NCBI GenBank assembly: GCA_002748265.1
Contig: PDRY01000014.1
Span: forward strand, 1-64,000
Origin: Rhodobacterales bacterium
GTDB lineage: Bacteria > Pseudomonadota > Alphaproteobacteria > Rhodobacterales > Rhodobacteraceae
Length of the DNA: 64,000 nucleotides
Direction: 5' to 3'
The position numbers and the translations under genes were made by a program. The stretch's first letter is position 1. Each line of letters opens with the position of its first letter. Below the pieces are notes generated by a model that was not told the origin of the DNA, did not search any database, and worked only from the letters and a program-made list of their open reading frames with translations. Below, piece by piece: positions 54,542-64,000 of the stretch.

Positions 54542-55429
54542 ATGCCCATCTGGAATCTCGGGTCGATCAATATCGACCATTTCTACGCCCTACCCCACAT
54601 CCCCGCCCCGGGCGAAACGCTGGCGGCCACGGGGCTGACGACCGGGCTGGGTGGAAAAGGCGCGAATATGGCCGTGGCCTGCGCCCGAGCGGGCGCCCGC
54701 AGTCACATGATTGCGGCTATCGGCCAGGATGGCACCTGGGCGCGGGATCGGCTCATGGAATACGGCGTGGACACGCGTTTCATTGAAACGGTCGGCACAC
54801 CAACCGGTCACGCCATCATTTCCGTCGCACAAGACGGCGAGAACGCGATCACGCTGTTTCACGGCGCAAACCATGAAATCCCCGACGCGCTGCCCGCCCG
54901 CGCGCTCTCCGAAGCCGCAACCGGCGATTGGTTGCTCATGCAGAACGAAACGCGACTTCAGGCTCAAACGGCCAAGCTGGCCCGCACCCTGGGACTGCAT
55001 GTCGCCTATGCCGCCGCGCCGTTCGACGCCGATGAGGTCCGGGCCCTCGCGCCAGTGCTGGATCTGCTGATCCTCAACGAAGTGGAGATGGCCCAGCTGA
55101 GCGACGCGACGGGTTGGAGTCCGGGAGATGGGCTTACCGTGCCGATCATCATCGTCACGCTCGGCGCCGATGGGGCCCGGCTCTACCAGAAGGACACGGG
55201 ATGGGCGGAAGAGACCTTCCCCGCCGTGCCCGCAGACCCGGTGGATACCACCGGCGCCGGAGACACCTTCACCGGCTACGTTCTGGCGGGGCTGGATCGG
55301 GGTTTGTCGCTGCCACAAGCGATGCGGCTCGCCGCCCATGCCGGGGCCCTGATGGTCCAGCGGCACGGCACGGCGGATGTCATCCCCGACCTGCGCGAGG
55401 TCGAGGACGCGATGTCAGGCTGTAGCTGA
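54542..55429 (+). CDS. PfkB-family carbohydrate kinase (ribokinase-like)
   Basis: The 295-residue protein has the N-terminal sugar-binding motif GGKGANMAVACARAGA. The C-terminal PfkB signature is DTTGAGDTFTGYVLAGL, with the catalytic Asp. NEVEMAQLS and IIVTLGADGARLY are typical of ribokinase. The substrate is probably a ribose or related sugar, but no sugar transporter or isomerase is nearby, so this is only family level. ATG 54542 is chosen; the open frame begins at 54428. It converges on grpE with two bases between. Confidence 0.85.
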   Translation: MPIWNLGSINIDHFYALPHIPAPGETLAATGLTTGLGGKGANMAVACARAGARSHMIAAIGQDGTWARDRLMEYGVDTRFIETVGTPTGHAIISVAQDGENAITLFHGANHEIPDALPARALSEAATGDWLLMQNETRLQAQTAKLARTLGLHVAYAAAPFDADEVRALAPVLDLLILNEVEMAQLSDATGWSPGDGLTVPIIIVTLGADGARLYQKDTGWAEETFPAVPADPVDTTGAGDTFTGYVLAGLDRGLSLPQAMRLAAHAGALMVQRHGTADVIPDLREVEDAMSGCS

Positions 55430-55431
55430 GA

Positions 55432-55956
55432 TCAGGCCGGGGTGGAGGAAACGCCCACCTGCGCAGCCCGCAAAAGGCGGTCATGCAGCATGAAGCCCTC
55501 GGCGCTCACCTGGATGATGTCGCCTGCTTTGGTGCCGGGCACCGGGGCTTCGAACATCGCTTCGTGCAGTTTCGGGTCGAACTTGTCGCCCTCTTGCGGA
55601 GCGATCACGGTGATCCCGTGGCGTGCGAAGACGGCCAGAAGCTCCTTCATGGTCAGCTCGATCCCCTCGCGGAGCGCTGCGGGGGTCTCATCGCCGGCGG
55701 CCTCAATAGCGCGCTTCATGTTGTCGTAGACCGGCAGCATATCGCGGGCCAGCTTGGAGCCGCCGTAATTCTCCGCTTCGCGGCGATCCTTGTCGGCACG
55801 CTTGCGCGCATTTTCCGCATCGGCCAGGGCGCGCATGAAGCGGTCCTTGAACTCGTCCCGCTCCGCACGGAGGGTCTCAAGCTCGTCTTCCGGCTCCATC
55901 GCGGCCAGCTCTTCGATGTCGATTTCGGTTTCCGGCGTTGCGTTGTCTTCGCTCAT
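55432..55956 (-). CDS. grpE: Nucleotide exchange factor GrpE
   Basis: GrpE releases ADP from DnaK and acts as its exchange factor. The 174-residue protein has an acidic N-terminus, a long coiled coil (LETLRAERDEFKDRFMRALADAENARKRADKDR) and the beta-domain at the end with KFDPKLHEAMFEAPVPGTKAGDIIQVSAEGFMLHDRLLRAAQVGV. All features are typical. It lies 11 bases downstream of hrcA on the same strand, so both are heat-stress genes of one operon. Confidence 0.97.
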   Translation of the reverse strand: MSEDNATPETEIDIEELAAMEPEDELETLRAERDEFKDRFMRALADAENARKRADKDRREAENYGGSKLARDMLPVYDNMKRAIEAAGDETPAALREGIELTMKELLAVFARHGITVIAPQEGDKFDPKLHEAMFEAPVPGTKAGDIIQVSAEGFMLHDRLLRAAQVGVSSTPA

Positions 55957-55967
55957 CTTTTCACCTT

Positions 55968-57032
55968 TTAGCTACGGCCCGAGAGGATCCGCCCCACGAG
56001 CTGCGCTGTGTAATCCACGATAGGCACGATCCGCCCATAGTTCAGGCGAGTCGGCCCAATGACGCCCACGGCGCCAATGATTTTCCGATCCGCGTTCATA
56101 TAGGGAGACACGACCAGAGAGGAACCCGAAAGTGAGAAAAGTTTGTTCTCGCTCCCGATGAAAATGCGCACACCCTCGCCGTCCTCGGTCAGTTCGAGGA
56201 ATTCAGCGATATCTCGCTTGCGCTCCAGATCGTCGAACAGGCGCCGGATGCGCTCCAGCTCCTCCAGATCGCTGCCGTCTTCCAGAAGGTTCCCACGCCC
56301 GCGCACGATCAGGCGCTCGGTCGGCTCGCCCTCATCGGCCCAGATGGCGATCCCGGCGTCGATCAGGGCGGCGGCGGCACGGTCGATCTCGGCCCGGCGG
56401 GCGCTGATTTCACGGGCCATGAGCGTGCCCAGCTCGCTCAGGGTGCGACCCGCGGCGAGCGCATTGATGAAATTCGCAGCCTCCCGCAAAGACGACGGCG
56501 TCTGTCCGGGCGGCGGAGTGAACAGGCGGTTTTCAACATGTCCATCGGTGAACACCAGCACGACCAGGGCCCGGTCCGGGGCCAGCGACACGAACTCGAC
56601 ATGGCGCAGCGCCGCTTCGTGCTTGGGTGCCAGGACAAGGCTCGCGCCATGGGTCACGCCCGACAGCACCTGACCCACGCGATCCAGCATCGCAGGGATA
56701 TTGGTTTCGTTGCCCTCCTGCACGCCCTCCAGCTGGGCGCGGTCCGGGCCCGCGAGGTCTCCGACTTCGAGCAGCCCGTCGACAAAGAGCCGCAGCCCGA
56801 TATGAGTCGGCACCCGCCCCGCCGAGGTGTGCGGGCTCTCCAGCAGGCCGAGCAGCTCGAGATCCTGCATGACATTGCGCACCGTCGCGGCTGAAACGCT
56901 TTCGCTGAGCGTCTGCGTCAAGGTCCGGCTGCCCACGGGGGCGCCGGTGTCCAGGTAGGTTTCGACCAGACGGCGGAACACCTCGCGCGAGCGGGCGTTC
57001 AGGTCTTCGATGCTGGGGGCTGCTTCGGTCAT
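55968..57032 (-). CDS. hrcA: Heat-inducible transcription repressor HrcA
   Basis: HrcA represses chaperone genes at CIRCE operators. The 354-residue protein shows the N-terminal winged helix (LNARSREVFRRLVETYLDTGAPVGSRTLTQTL, SAATVRNVMQDLELLGLLESPHTSAGRVPT) and the GAF-like core (LSGSSLVVSPYMNADRKIIGAVGVIGPTRLNYGRIVPIVDYTAQLVG). No CIRCE element (TTAGCACTC-N9-GAGTGCTAA) was seen in the 88-base hrcA-rph interval, so its own control site is not visible here. The gene is divergent from rph. Confidence 0.97.
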   Translation of the reverse strand: MTEAAPSIEDLNARSREVFRRLVETYLDTGAPVGSRTLTQTLSESVSAATVRNVMQDLELLGLLESPHTSAGRVPTHIGLRLFVDGLLEVGDLAGPDRAQLEGVQEGNETNIPAMLDRVGQVLSGVTHGASLVLAPKHEAALRHVEFVSLAPDRALVVLVFTDGHVENRLFTPPPGQTPSSLREAANFINALAAGRTLSELGTLMAREISARRAEIDRAAAALIDAGIAIWADEGEPTERLIVRGRGNLLEDGSDLEELERIRRLFDDLERKRDIAEFLELTEDGEGVRIFIGSENKLFSLSGSSLVVSPYMNADRKIIGAVGVIGPTRLNYGRIVPIVDYTAQLVGRILSGRS

Positions 57033-57120
57033 TTCCCTAATATCGGGCCTTCTGGCGAGGGGTTCAATCGGATGTGCGATTGGCGTATCGGAAACCTAAC
57101 GCAACGCAACGGAGACTCCC

Positions 57121-57825
57121 ATGCGCCCCTCTGGACGGACCCTGGACGAGATGCGCGCCATCTCGATTGAAACCAACGTGACCCGCCACGCGGAGGGCTC
57201 CTGCCTGATCCGCTGCGGCGATACCCACGTGCTGTGCACCGCCACGGTCGAAGACCGGGTGCCCCCTTTCCTGAAAGGTGGCGGCCTGGGCTGGGTGACG
57301 GCAGAATACGGAATGCTGCCCCGCGCCACGCACACCCGGATGCGGCGCGAAGCCAAGAACGGCCAAAGCGGCAGAACGCAGGAAATTCAGCGCCTTATCG
57401 GTCGTTCTCTCCGGGCAGGCGTGGACCGTGTTGCTTTGGGCGAACGTCAGATCACTGTGGATTGCGACGTGATGCAAGCCGATGGCGGCACCCGCTGCGC
57501 GTCGATCACCGGCGGCTGGGTTGCGCTGCGGCTTGCGGTGAACAAGCTGATGAAAGCGGGCGATGTCATCACAGACCCGCTGGGCGAGCCTGTCTCGGCC
57601 GTGTCTTGCGGTATCTACGCCGGACAGCCGGTGCTGGATCTGGACTACCCCGAAGACAGCGAAGCGGGCGTTGACGGCAACTTCGTCATGACCGGCGATC
57701 GGCTGATCGAGGTTCAGATGTCGGCGGAAGGCTCCACCTTCTCGATGGAGCAAATGTCCGAGCTGGTGCGTCTGGCCCAGAAGGGCTCTGCCGAGCTGGC
57801 CGAAGTCCAAAAGGCCGCGCAATGA
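57121..57825 (+). CDS. rph: Ribonuclease PH
   Basis: RNase PH trims tRNA 3' ends with phosphate. The 234-residue protein matches the family throughout: [102 protein letters not shown]. The start has GGAGA upstream. The stop overlaps the rdgB start (ATGA), so both are translated together; this order is conserved in alphaproteobacteria. Confidence 0.98.
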   Translation: MRPSGRTLDEMRAISIETNVTRHAEGSCLIRCGDTHVLCTATVEDRVPPFLKGGGLGWVTAEYGMLPRATHTRMRREAKNGQSGRTQEIQRLIGRSLRAGVDRVALGERQITVDCDVMQADGGTRCASITGGWVALRLAVNKLMKAGDVITDPLGEPVSAVSCGIYAGQPVLDLDYPEDSEAGVDGNFVMTGDRLIEVQMSAEGSTFSMEQMSELVRLAQKGSAELAEVQKAAQ

Positions 57826-58427
57826 AGCTGAGCCCCGGCCCTCTGGTCATCGCGACGCATAATCGCGGGAAGTTCGACGAATTCCGCGCGCTTCTCGCGC
57901 CGCGCGGGTTCGAGGTGACCTGCAATGCGGATCACAACCTCCCAGAGCCCGACGAGACAGAGACCACCTTCCAAGGCAACGCGCTGATCAAGGCGCGTGC
58001 CGCGGCGCAGGCTCTCGGCGTCCCGGCCCTATCCGATGACAGCGGCATGGTGGTGGAGTGTCTGGGCGGTGCGCCAGGGGTTCATACCGCCGATTGGGCA
58101 GAAACGCCGAGCGGGCGCGATTTCCCGATGGCAATGGAGCGCGTATGGCGCGAAATCGGTGAAAGCGGCTCTAACCCACCGTTTCGAGCCGAATTCGTCT
58201 GTGTTCTCGCGCTTGTCTGGCCAGATGGTGGGGAGCGGATTTTTGAAGGCCGGATGCCCGGACAGATCATCTGGCCGCGCCGGGGCGAACAGGGCCACGG
58301 GTTTGATCCGATTTTCCAGCCGGACGGGTTCGAGCTCACCTTCGGTGAGATGGACCCCGCCCAAAAGAACGAGATCAGCCACCGCGGCCGCGCGGTTCAG
58401 GCGTTCCTGAGCGATGGCGTTGCCTGA
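57822..58427 (+). CDS. rdgB: dITP/XTP pyrophosphatase (RdgB/HAM1 family)
   Basis: The enzyme removes deaminated purine nucleotides (dITP, XTP) before they enter DNA. The 201-residue protein begins [20 protein letters not shown] (substrate-binding THN-x2-K) and has [46 protein letters not shown], with the metal-binding acids, and [10 protein letters not shown]. It starts in the rph stop codon and overlaps hemW by 14 bases at its end. Confidence 0.96.
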   Translation: MKLSPGPLVIATHNRGKFDEFRALLAPRGFEVTCNADHNLPEPDETETTFQGNALIKARAAAQALGVPALSDDSGMVVECLGGAPGVHTADWAETPSGRDFPMAMERVWREIGESGSNPPFRAEFVCVLALVWPDGGERIFEGRMPGQIIWPRRGEQGHGFDPIFQPDGFELTFGEMDPAQKNEISHRGRAVQAFLSDGVA

Positions 58428-59565
58428 CTGGCGCCGCCGCGCGGGGTTCGGCATCTACCTGCATTGGCCGTTCTGCGCGGCCAAATGCCCCTATTGCGAC
58501 TTTAACTCTCACGTTGTGGCACAGGTGGATCAGGCCCGCTGGGCGGACGCGTTCGTCTCAGAGATCACCCGCGCAGCTGAAGAGATCGGCCCGCGTGTCG
58601 TCAATACGATCTATTTCGGCGGCGGCACCCCGAGCCTGATGGCCGTGGAGACGGTCGACGCGATCCTGAACGCGATCCGCGCAAGGTTTCCCATCGCCAA
58701 TGACGTAGAAATCACGCTTGAGGCGAACCCGAACTCGGTCGAGGCAGAGCGGTTTCGCGGCTACAGGGCCGCTGGTGTGAACCGGGTGTCCCTGGGCGTT
58801 CAAGCGCTGAACAAAAGCGATCTGAAGCGGTTGGGGCGGCTGCATTCGGTGGACGAAGCTCTTGCGGCGGTCGCTCTGGCGCGGGACGTGTTCGACCGGG
58901 TCAGCTTCGATCTGATCTATGCGCGGCAGGATCAGACACTTCCCGAATGGGAGGCCGAGCTGGCACAGGCGCTTGCGCTAGAGCCCGACCACCTGTCGCT
59001 CTATCAGCTGACGATCGAACCCGGCACCGCATTCGGCGCGCGGTTCGATGCCGGAAAACTGCGCGGATTGCCGGACGAAGACCTTGGCGCGGATATGTAT
59101 GAGCTCACCCAGATTTTGTGCAGGAGCGCCCGTCTGGAAGCCTATGAAGTGTCGAACTACGCCCGACCCGGTCAGGAGAGTCGGCACAATCTGACCTATT
59201 GGCGCGGGGGCGACTATCTGGGCATCGGTCCCGGAGCCCACGGACGCGTCACTCTGGGCGAGACCCGATATGCGACTGAGACCCCGCTTGCGCCCGGCGC
59301 GTGGCTTGCACAAGCAGAGGCCGGGTGCGGCGAAAGCTTGCGTGCCCCCCTGCCCGACGAAGATCAGCGCACCGAACTGCTAATGATGGGACTTCGGCTT
59401 CAGGAAGGTGTCGACCGCCAGGCCTTTGAGGAACTGGGCGGCACCGTTGACGGCCCTGCGTGGGAGCACGTGAAAAACCTTGGGCTTCTGGATATCAGCG
59501 ACCGGATCGCCCTGACCGAAGCCGGACGACCGGTGCTGAACGCGATCCTGCGCGAACTGATCTGA
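58414..59565 (+). CDS. hemW: Radical SAM heme chaperone HemW (coproporphyrinogen oxidase-like)
   Basis: The 383-residue protein has the radical-SAM motif HWPFCAAKCPYCDFNSH (CxxxCxxC) at about residue 20. YFGGGTPSL, LEANPNSVEAERFRGYRAAGVNRVSLGVQ and LSLYQLTIEPGT follow. The lack of a fourth upstream Cys-motif typical of HemN supports HemW, a heme-trafficking protein. It overlaps rdgB by 14 bases. Its stop abuts the end of parB on the opposite strand with no gap. Confidence 0.92.
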   Translation: MALPDWRRRAGFGIYLHWPFCAAKCPYCDFNSHVVAQVDQARWADAFVSEITRAAEEIGPRVVNTIYFGGGTPSLMAVETVDAILNAIRARFPIANDVEITLEANPNSVEAERFRGYRAAGVNRVSLGVQALNKSDLKRLGRLHSVDEALAAVALARDVFDRVSFDLIYARQDQTLPEWEAELAQALALEPDHLSLYQLTIEPGTAFGARFDAGKLRGLPDEDLGADMYELTQILCRSARLEAYEVSNYARPGQESRHNLTYWRGGDYLGIGPGAHGRVTLGETRYATETPLAPGAWLAQAEAGCGESLRAPLPDEDQRTELLMMGLRLQEGVDRQAFEELGGTVDGPAWEHVKNLGLLDISDRIALTEAGRPVLNAILRELI

Positions 59566-60447
59566 TTACATCCCGCCCAAAAGGCGGAGCAAATCGTCCA
59601 ATTGACCAAGATCGCGATAGCGCAGGGTCAGCCGACCGGATTCGCCTTGGAAATCGGGATCAATCGTAGCCCGCATACCCAGCTGTGCGGAAAGCTCATT
59701 TTCGATCTGGACCGTATCCGCGTCTTTCGTCTTTGTGGGCGCCTTTCTGGGGGCGTCTGCCTTGGGCTTAGCGGTCAAACGCTCTGCCGCCCGGACGGAC
59801 AAGCCCTTGGAAATGATCTCACGCGCAAGGTCGGACGCGTTCTCCCGCCCCACCAAGGTGCGGGCATGGCCCGCTGTGAGCTTTCCATCGACAACAGAGC
59901 GGCGCACATCTTCCGGCAAGCTGAGCAGGCGCAGAAGGTTCGCGATATGGCTCCGGCTCTTGCCGAGCGCGACGGCGAGGTGCTCCTGGGTATGACCGAA
60001 GCGATCCATCAGCTGCTGATAGCCCTGCGCCTCGTCGATGGCATTCAGGTCGGCCCGCTGAATGTTTTCAATGATCGCGACTTCAAGGACTTCGGTATCG
60101 TCGAGCTCACGGATAATGGCAGGCACATCGTGGAGTTCGGCCCGCTGCGCGGCCCGCCAACGACGCTCACCCGCAACGATCTGATATTCTCCCACCTTCT
60201 GAGGATCGGGGCGCAGGATCAGCGGCTGGATAATGCCCTTGGCGCGGATCGAATCGGCTAGCTCGCTCAATGCGTCTTCATTGAAACTGCGGCGCGGCTG
60301 GTCAGGATTGGGATGGATCAGCTCAATCGCGATGCGGCTTTCGGGCTTGCGCGGTGCATCGGAAGAAGAGCTCGAATCTCCGTCAATGTCAGACATCAGC
60401 GCGGACAGCCCGCGGCCCAGACCACGATTCTTTGGGGGATTTGCCAT
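59566..60447 (-). CDS. parB: Chromosome partitioning protein ParB
   Basis: ParB binds parS and spreads as a CTP-dependent clamp to organise the origin region. The 293-residue protein has the N-terminal segment GLGRGLSALM, the CTP-binding motifs GERRWRAAQ and IIENIQRADLNAIDEA, and the helix-turn-helix around AVALGKSRSHIANLLRLLSLP, followed by TAGHARTLVG. The C-terminal dimer domain is present (LRYRDLGQLDDLLRLL). It lies nine bases behind parA. Two perfect parS sites lie in the same gene cluster. Confidence 0.97.
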   Translation of the reverse strand: MANPPKNRGLGRGLSALMSDIDGDSSSSSDAPRKPESRIAIELIHPNPDQPRRSFNEDALSELADSIRAKGIIQPLILRPDPQKVGEYQIVAGERRWRAAQRAELHDVPAIIRELDDTEVLEVAIIENIQRADLNAIDEAQGYQQLMDRFGHTQEHLAVALGKSRSHIANLLRLLSLPEDVRRSVVDGKLTAGHARTLVGRENASDLAREIISKGLSVRAAERLTAKPKADAPRKAPTKTKDADTVQIENELSAQLGMRATIDPDFQGESGRLTLRYRDLGQLDDLLRLLGGM

Positions 60448-60456
60448 AGGGCCTCC

Positions 60457-61239
60457 TTAGGACAGGCGGTTAAGTAGTTCGTTCGCCAGCTCCATATAGG
60501 CGCGGCTTCCTGCGGAATTTGGATCATAGTCGAGCGCGGACAGCGCATAAGACGGAGCTTCGGAGAGGCGCACGTTCCGCGGAACGACCGTATCAAACAC
60601 CAGATCACCCAAGGTCTCGCGCGCATCTGCTTCGACCTGCTTCGCAAGCCGGTTTCGCGCATCATGCATGGTCAGCAAGACACCGTCGATCGCCAGATTC
60701 GGGTTTGCTGTCCGCCGGACGTCCCGCAGGGTGAGCATGAGCTGAGACAGCCCTTCCAACGCGAAAAACTCCGATTGAAGCGGGACAATGATCCCATGTG
60801 CCGCAACCATGGCGTTGACCGTCAAAATGCTGAGCGACGGCGGGCAATCAATGAGGACATAGTCAAAATCTCGCTGGCCGCGCAGGGCGTCCTGCAAGAG
60901 AAAGCTACGTTTTTCATTGGCCACCAGATCAATATCCGCAGAGCTGAGGTCCATCGTCGAAGGAATAATCCAAAGATTCGGCGTCTCAGTCTCTCGGGCG
61001 AGCCGATCTGCGGGCTCATCACCCAGCAGAAGATCATAGGTGGACCGGGCGCGGGCATCGCGCGCAACCCCAAGGCCGGTGGACGCGTTGCCCTGCGGAT
61101 CCAGATCAATCAAAAGAACGCGCTTTCCAAGTGTCGCAAGAGAAGCGCCAAGATTGATCGTCGTGGTTGTCTTACCAACGCCGCCTTTCTGGTTCGCAAC
61201 GGCGATGATGCGGGGACCAAGCATTGTCGAATCAGGCAC
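60457..61239 (-). CDS. parA: Chromosome partitioning ATPase ParA
   Basis: ParA is a Walker-type ATPase that drives segregation of the ParB-bound origin. The 260-residue protein begins [25 protein letters not shown], with the deviant Walker A (KGGVGKTT). It also has LIDLDPQGNASTGLG, the Walker B-like YVLIDCPPSL and the VPLQSEFFALEGLSQL segment. GTG 61239 has GGAGA at eight bases and fits the usual N-terminal extension, so it is preferred over ATG 61224, which has no ribosome site. It overlaps the end of rsmG by eight bases. Confidence 0.96.
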   Translation of the reverse strand: MPDSTMLGPRIIAVANQKGGVGKTTTTINLGASLATLGKRVLLIDLDPQGNASTGLGVARDARARSTYDLLLGDEPADRLARETETPNLWIIPSTMDLSSADIDLVANEKRSFLLQDALRGQRDFDYVLIDCPPSLSILTVNAMVAAHGIIVPLQSEFFALEGLSQLMLTLRDVRRTANPNLAIDGVLLTMHDARNRLAKQVEADARETLGDLVFDTVVPRNVRLSEAPSYALSALDYDPNSAGSRAYMELANELLNRLS

Positions 61240-61846
61240 GAGTGATGTTCTCCAGTCGAAGGATACAGGCCTGACCATCGGTTTGACTCGTGGTCCTGGT
61301 CAGATCGAAGCGGAACCCCTCGCGGGCCTCCTCCACTTCTTTAGCGGCTTGTCGGCCCTTGGGAAATAGCGCGACGCCATTCGGTACAAGATGTCGCTCA
61401 GCATGACCCAAAAGGGCGGATAACGGAGCGAGAGCGCGGGCGGTCATCAGATCCGCGCCAAGGGGTTCAATCTGCTCAATGCGAGCGGTAAGCACTTGGA
61501 TACTCAACCCCATTTGGCGCGCCGCTTGGCGAAGAAACACCCCTTTGCGCGCGTCGGATTCGACAAAGCTGATCCTCGCTCCCGGACTTGTCTCTGCCAA
61601 GGCCGCCGCTATGACCAGGCCTGGAAACCCGCCTCCGCTTCCCAGATCCGCGTAGTGCTGGACGTCAGATGGTAGCAACGGAATCAGCTGTGCGCTATCC
61701 GCGATGTGCCGCTGCCAGAGATCGGACAGAGTGCCCTTGGCGATCAGATTGATCTTGGTGGTCCACTGCTTGGTGAGCTCCTCAAGTATGACGAGCCGAT
61801 CCAGTGTTTCACGTGAAACATCAACTGGCAGAACGTGATCAGCCAT
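61232..61846 (-). CDS. rsmG: 16S rRNA (guanine-N7) methyltransferase RsmG (GidB)
   Basis: RsmG methylates G527 of 16S rRNA. The 204-residue protein contains [44 protein letters not shown], the SAM loop [19 protein letters not shown] and [17 protein letters not shown]. The N-terminal VSRET comes from a parS site. It overlaps mnmG (8 bases) and parA (8 bases), so the whole mnmE-mnmG-rsmG-parA-parB run is one operon. Confidence 0.97.
   Translation of the reverse strand: MADHVLPVDVSRETLDRLVILEELTKQWTTKINLIAKGTLSDLWQRHIADSAQLIPLLPSDVQHYADLGSGGGFPGLVIAAALAETSPGARISFVESDARKGVFLRQAARQMGLSIQVLTARIEQIEPLGADLMTARALAPLSALLGHAERHLVPNGVALFPKGRQAAKEVEEAREGFRFDLTRTTSQTDGQACILRLENITRA
61805..61820. promoter_or_regulatory. 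parS site in the 5' part of rsmG
   Basis: A perfect 16-bp palindrome TGTTTCACGTGAAACA, identical to the consensus parS. It codes for part of VSRETL in the N-terminal part of rsmG. ParB from the same operon should load here. Confidence 0.97.
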
Positions 61847-63707
61847 GCCGCTTCTGATCCTTCCGCAAATGAGACAACAGAAGAACCAGCCCTGCAGGCG
61901 TCATACCCTCAATCCGGCCCGCCTGTGCAATCGTCTCCGGCTGATGTTCTGTCAGCTTCCGCGTGAGTTCCGCCGACAAGCCGCTGAGCGCGGCAAAATC
62001 GAACCCTCTGGGGATCACGACCTGCTCATCCCGCCGAAGGGCTTCGACTTCTTTCTTCTGCCGCTCCAGATAGGTCGCATAGCGCGCTTCATTGATAACC
62101 GCTTGCTTAACGTCATCCGGATGCTCTGGCATCGAGACACCAAGATCGAAAAGCATTCTCAGATCCGTGTCCGGCAAGGAAAGAGCATCATAGGCTGTCC
62201 GGCTTGGGCTGTCCGGGTTCACCTTCGCCCCTGCCCCAGCCAGAGCCCGTGCCGATAGGCTTTCGGATTTCAGAGCACTCTCGAGCTCAGCGATTTGGTC
62301 CGCCTTGCGGTCGAACACCGTCCATCTTTCATCCCGCACACATCCGACTTCGCGGCCCAACGGCGTCAAGCGTTGATCAGCATTGTCCGCACGTAGGGCC
62401 AACCGGAACTCCGCGCGGGATGTGAACATGCGATATGGCTCTGTGACGCCGCGCATCGTGAGATCATCCAACATCACCCCGATGTAGCTATCCGTCCGAC
62501 TGAACACCACGGGAGCCTCATCGCGGACGCCTTGAGCTGCATTCAGACCGGCAACCAAACCTTGCGCCGCGGCTTCCTCATATCCCGTGGTTCCGTTGAT
62601 CTGACCCGCCAGATACAGCCCAGGCAGCGCCTTTAGCTCCAACGTCAACGAAAGGCTGCGCGGATCAACAAAGTCGTACTCAATGGCGTATCCAGGCTGG
62701 ACGATCTTGGCCTTCTCCAGCCCGTGAATGGACGCTACAACCATATGCTGGACGCGTTCCGACAAGGATGTCGATATACCGTTAGGATACACAAGATCGG
62801 TTGTGAGCCCCTCCGGCTCTAGAAAGATCTGGTGGCTTTGCTTTTCCGGAAACCGCACGATCTTGTCTTCGATAGACGGGCAATAGCGTGGACCTTGGCT
62901 GGCGATCTGCCCGCCATACATCGCTGATTCACTCAGGTTTTTCTGAATGATCTCGTGCGTCTCCTCGCGCGTGTGCGTGATGCCACACGAGATCTGCTCG
63001 GCCTGGACTGCAGTGGACATGAAGGAAAACAGCGTCGGATCGTCGTCTCCGGGTTGGCTTTCCAAACTGTCCCAGTCAATTGTTCGACCGTCTAGACGCG
63101 GCGGCGTCCCCGTCTTTAGCCGGCCCATCGGCAATCCGAGACCTTCAAGCCGCTCGCCAAGCGCATTCGCTGCGCGCTCCCCCATCCGGCCACCAACACG
63201 ACGATCCGATCCAATATGGATCACGCCCCGCAAGAACGTCCCAGTGGTGAGCACAACGGCTCTGGCCTTGATTTCACTGCCATCGCTCAGGACAACACCG
63301 GATGCCCGTCCGTCAACGACCAGAAGATCGGCAACCTCACCTTCAATCACATCCAAAAGCGGTTCCGCCGCGACCAGCCTCTGCATCTCTGACAAGTAGC
63401 GCGCGCGATCTGACTGCGCGCGAGGCCCCTGGACGGCTGGTCCCTTTTTCCGATTGAGCAAGCGGAACTGGATCCCAGCGTAATCCGCAACGCGGCCCAT
63501 GACGCCATCCAAGGCGTCGATCTCTCGCACCAGGTGCCCCTTCCCCAATCCCCCGATCGCTGGATTGCACGACATCGCACCGATCGTGTCGGCCCTTAGC
63601 GTTACGAGCGCCGTCGCACACCCCATCCGCGCTGAGGCCATCGCCGCTTCGCTTCCGGCGTGACCGCCGCCAATCACCAGGACATCGTATTGTTTCACGT
63701 GAAACAC
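61839..63707 (-). CDS. mnmG: tRNA uridine 5-carboxymethylaminomethyl modification enzyme MnmG (GidA)
   Basis: MnmG, an FAD protein, works with MnmE to modify the wobble uridine (cmnm5U) of tRNAs. The 622-residue protein has the FAD fold [46 protein letters not shown], and the C-terminal tRNA-binding part with [23 protein letters not shown]. The first codons (MFHVKQ) are encoded by a parS site. It follows mnmE by two bases on the minus strand and overlaps rsmG by eight bases. Confidence 0.98.
   Translation of the reverse strand: MFHVKQYDVLVIGGGHAGSEAAMASARMGCATALVTLRADTIGAMSCNPAIGGLGKGHLVREIDALDGVMGRVADYAGIQFRLLNRKKGPAVQGPRAQSDRARYLSEMQRLVAAEPLLDVIEGEVADLLVVDGRASGVVLSDGSEIKARAVVLTTGTFLRGVIHIGSDRRVGGRMGERAANALGERLEGLGLPMGRLKTGTPPRLDGRTIDWDSLESQPGDDDPTLFSFMSTAVQAEQISCGITHTREETHEIIQKNLSESAMYGGQIASQGPRYCPSIEDKIVRFPEKQSHQIFLEPEGLTTDLVYPNGISTSLSERVQHMVVASIHGLEKAKIVQPGYAIEYDFVDPRSLSLTLELKALPGLYLAGQINGTTGYEEAAAQGLVAGLNAAQGVRDEAPVVFSRTDSYIGVMLDDLTMRGVTEPYRMFTSRAEFRLALRADNADQRLTPLGREVGCVRDERWTVFDRKADQIAELESALKSESLSARALAGAGAKVNPDSPSRTAYDALSLPDTDLRMLFDLGVSMPEHPDDVKQAVINEARYATYLERQKKEVEALRRDEQVVIPRGFDFAALSGLSAELTRKLTEHQPETIAQAGRIEGMTPAGLVLLLSHLRKDQKRHG
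63691..63706. promoter_or_regulatory. parS site at the mnmG start
   Basis: A second perfect parS, TGTTTCACGTGAAACA, lies at the mnmG ATG and encodes FHVKQ. The two sites are 1.9 kb apart and probably nucleate the ParB complex close to the chromosomal origin. Confidence 0.97.
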
Positions 63708-63708
63708 C

Positions 63709-64000
63709 TCACTTGCCGATGCAGAAGGTAGAGAAAATATCCCCTAGAATCGCTTCCACATCAACGCGGCCAACTAGCGAATCCAACGCGCGCACCGAAT
63801 CCATCACCAGCTCGGCCGCGATCACGTCGTCACCCTGCTCCACCAAGGCTTCCCGCGCCTCACCCAGATACCCGATGGCGCGACGCATCGCATCGCGGTG
63901 ACGATGTCGGATGGCCAGACCTCCATCACCCACTCGTTCCGTAAGCGTCGTCGTCAACTCAGAAACGAGCGCATCAACACCGCGCCCTGTCAGACCGGAT
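63709..64000 (-). CDS. mnmE: tRNA modification GTPase MnmE, C-terminal end (cut by window edge)
   Basis: The frame is open to the window edge, so the gene continues beyond 64000. The visible 96 residues start at [15 protein letters not shown]. They match the C-terminal helical part of MnmE, ending in the conserved [15 protein letters not shown], which contains the essential Cys of the C-terminal FCIGK motif. MnmE works with MnmG. It is the upstream member of the operon visible here. Confidence 0.95.
   Translation of the reverse strand, partial: SGLTGRGVDALVSELTTTLTERVGDGGLAIRHRHRDAMRRAIGYLGEAREALVEQGDDVIAAELVMDSVRALDSLVGRVDVEAILGDIFSTFCIGK

Noticed and set aside
57033-57120. Possible CIRCE operator between hrcA and rph
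   Set aside because: No TTAGCACTC/GAGTGCTAA pair was found in the interval.

Overview
The window looks like a chromosomal segment of an alphaproteobacterium of the Rhodobacteraceae (Roseobacter) type. The support is the high GC content, the petABC cytochrome bc1 operon, the order hemW-rdgB-rph / hrcA-grpE next to parB-parA-rsmG-mnmG-mnmE, a matPQMAB-type malonate operon, and a methanethiol oxidase (mtoX-SCO1-mauG) operon. Species cannot be fixed from the sequence alone.

Left end (1-4868): accessory DNA ending at the 3' side of a tRNA-Lys gene. It holds the end of a replication-initiation-like gene, a strong terminator, an AT-richer gene for a 971-residue LRR-Roc-COR (Roco) GTPase, and a membrane-anchored thermonuclease-like gene. 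The tRNA 3' end faces this DNA, as expected for an integrated element. No integrase and no second att copy lie in the window.

5060-12592: dapF-mtaB-paiB-RES genes with overlapping ends, a GST, a small outer-membrane barrel protein, and petABC with a clear terminator.

12682-23758: a thioesterase, the thiBPQ thiamine transporter behind a TPP riboswitch, two L,D-transpeptidases flanking an SCP/CAP lipoprotein, a TrmA/RlmD-type methyltransferase, and two coupled ABC exporter half-transporters. The exporters are preceded by a possible 11-codon leader peptide and a hairpin, a candidate attenuation device.

23892-39667: mostly housekeeping genes: CCA-adding enzyme, two NUDIX hydrolases, Hsp33, ilvA, argG, a Dabb protein, a Hint-domain protein, an aminotransferase coupled to a sulfotransferase-like protein, periplasmic MsrA, MutS, malic enzyme and a hydrolase.

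39680-46196: a complete malonate module. A TRAP transporter (matPQM) imports the acid, MatB activates it to malonyl-CoA, MatA decarboxylates it to acetyl-CoA, and a divergent GntR regulator faces two GTATAC operator-like sites.

46234-55429: two glycosyltransferases; the iclR-mtoX-SCO1-mauG operon for methanethiol oxidation; a DEAD-box helicase with a repeated basic tail; a PfkB kinase.

55432-64000: grpE, hrcA, rph, rdgB, hemW, parB, parA, rsmG, mnmG and the end of mnmE. Two perfect parS sites overlap the start regions of rsmG and mnmG, so this end is probably close to the chromosomal origin. There are no rRNA genes, CRISPR arrays or recognisable insertion sequences. No stretch above 300 bases lacks a gene; the larger gaps are described individually.
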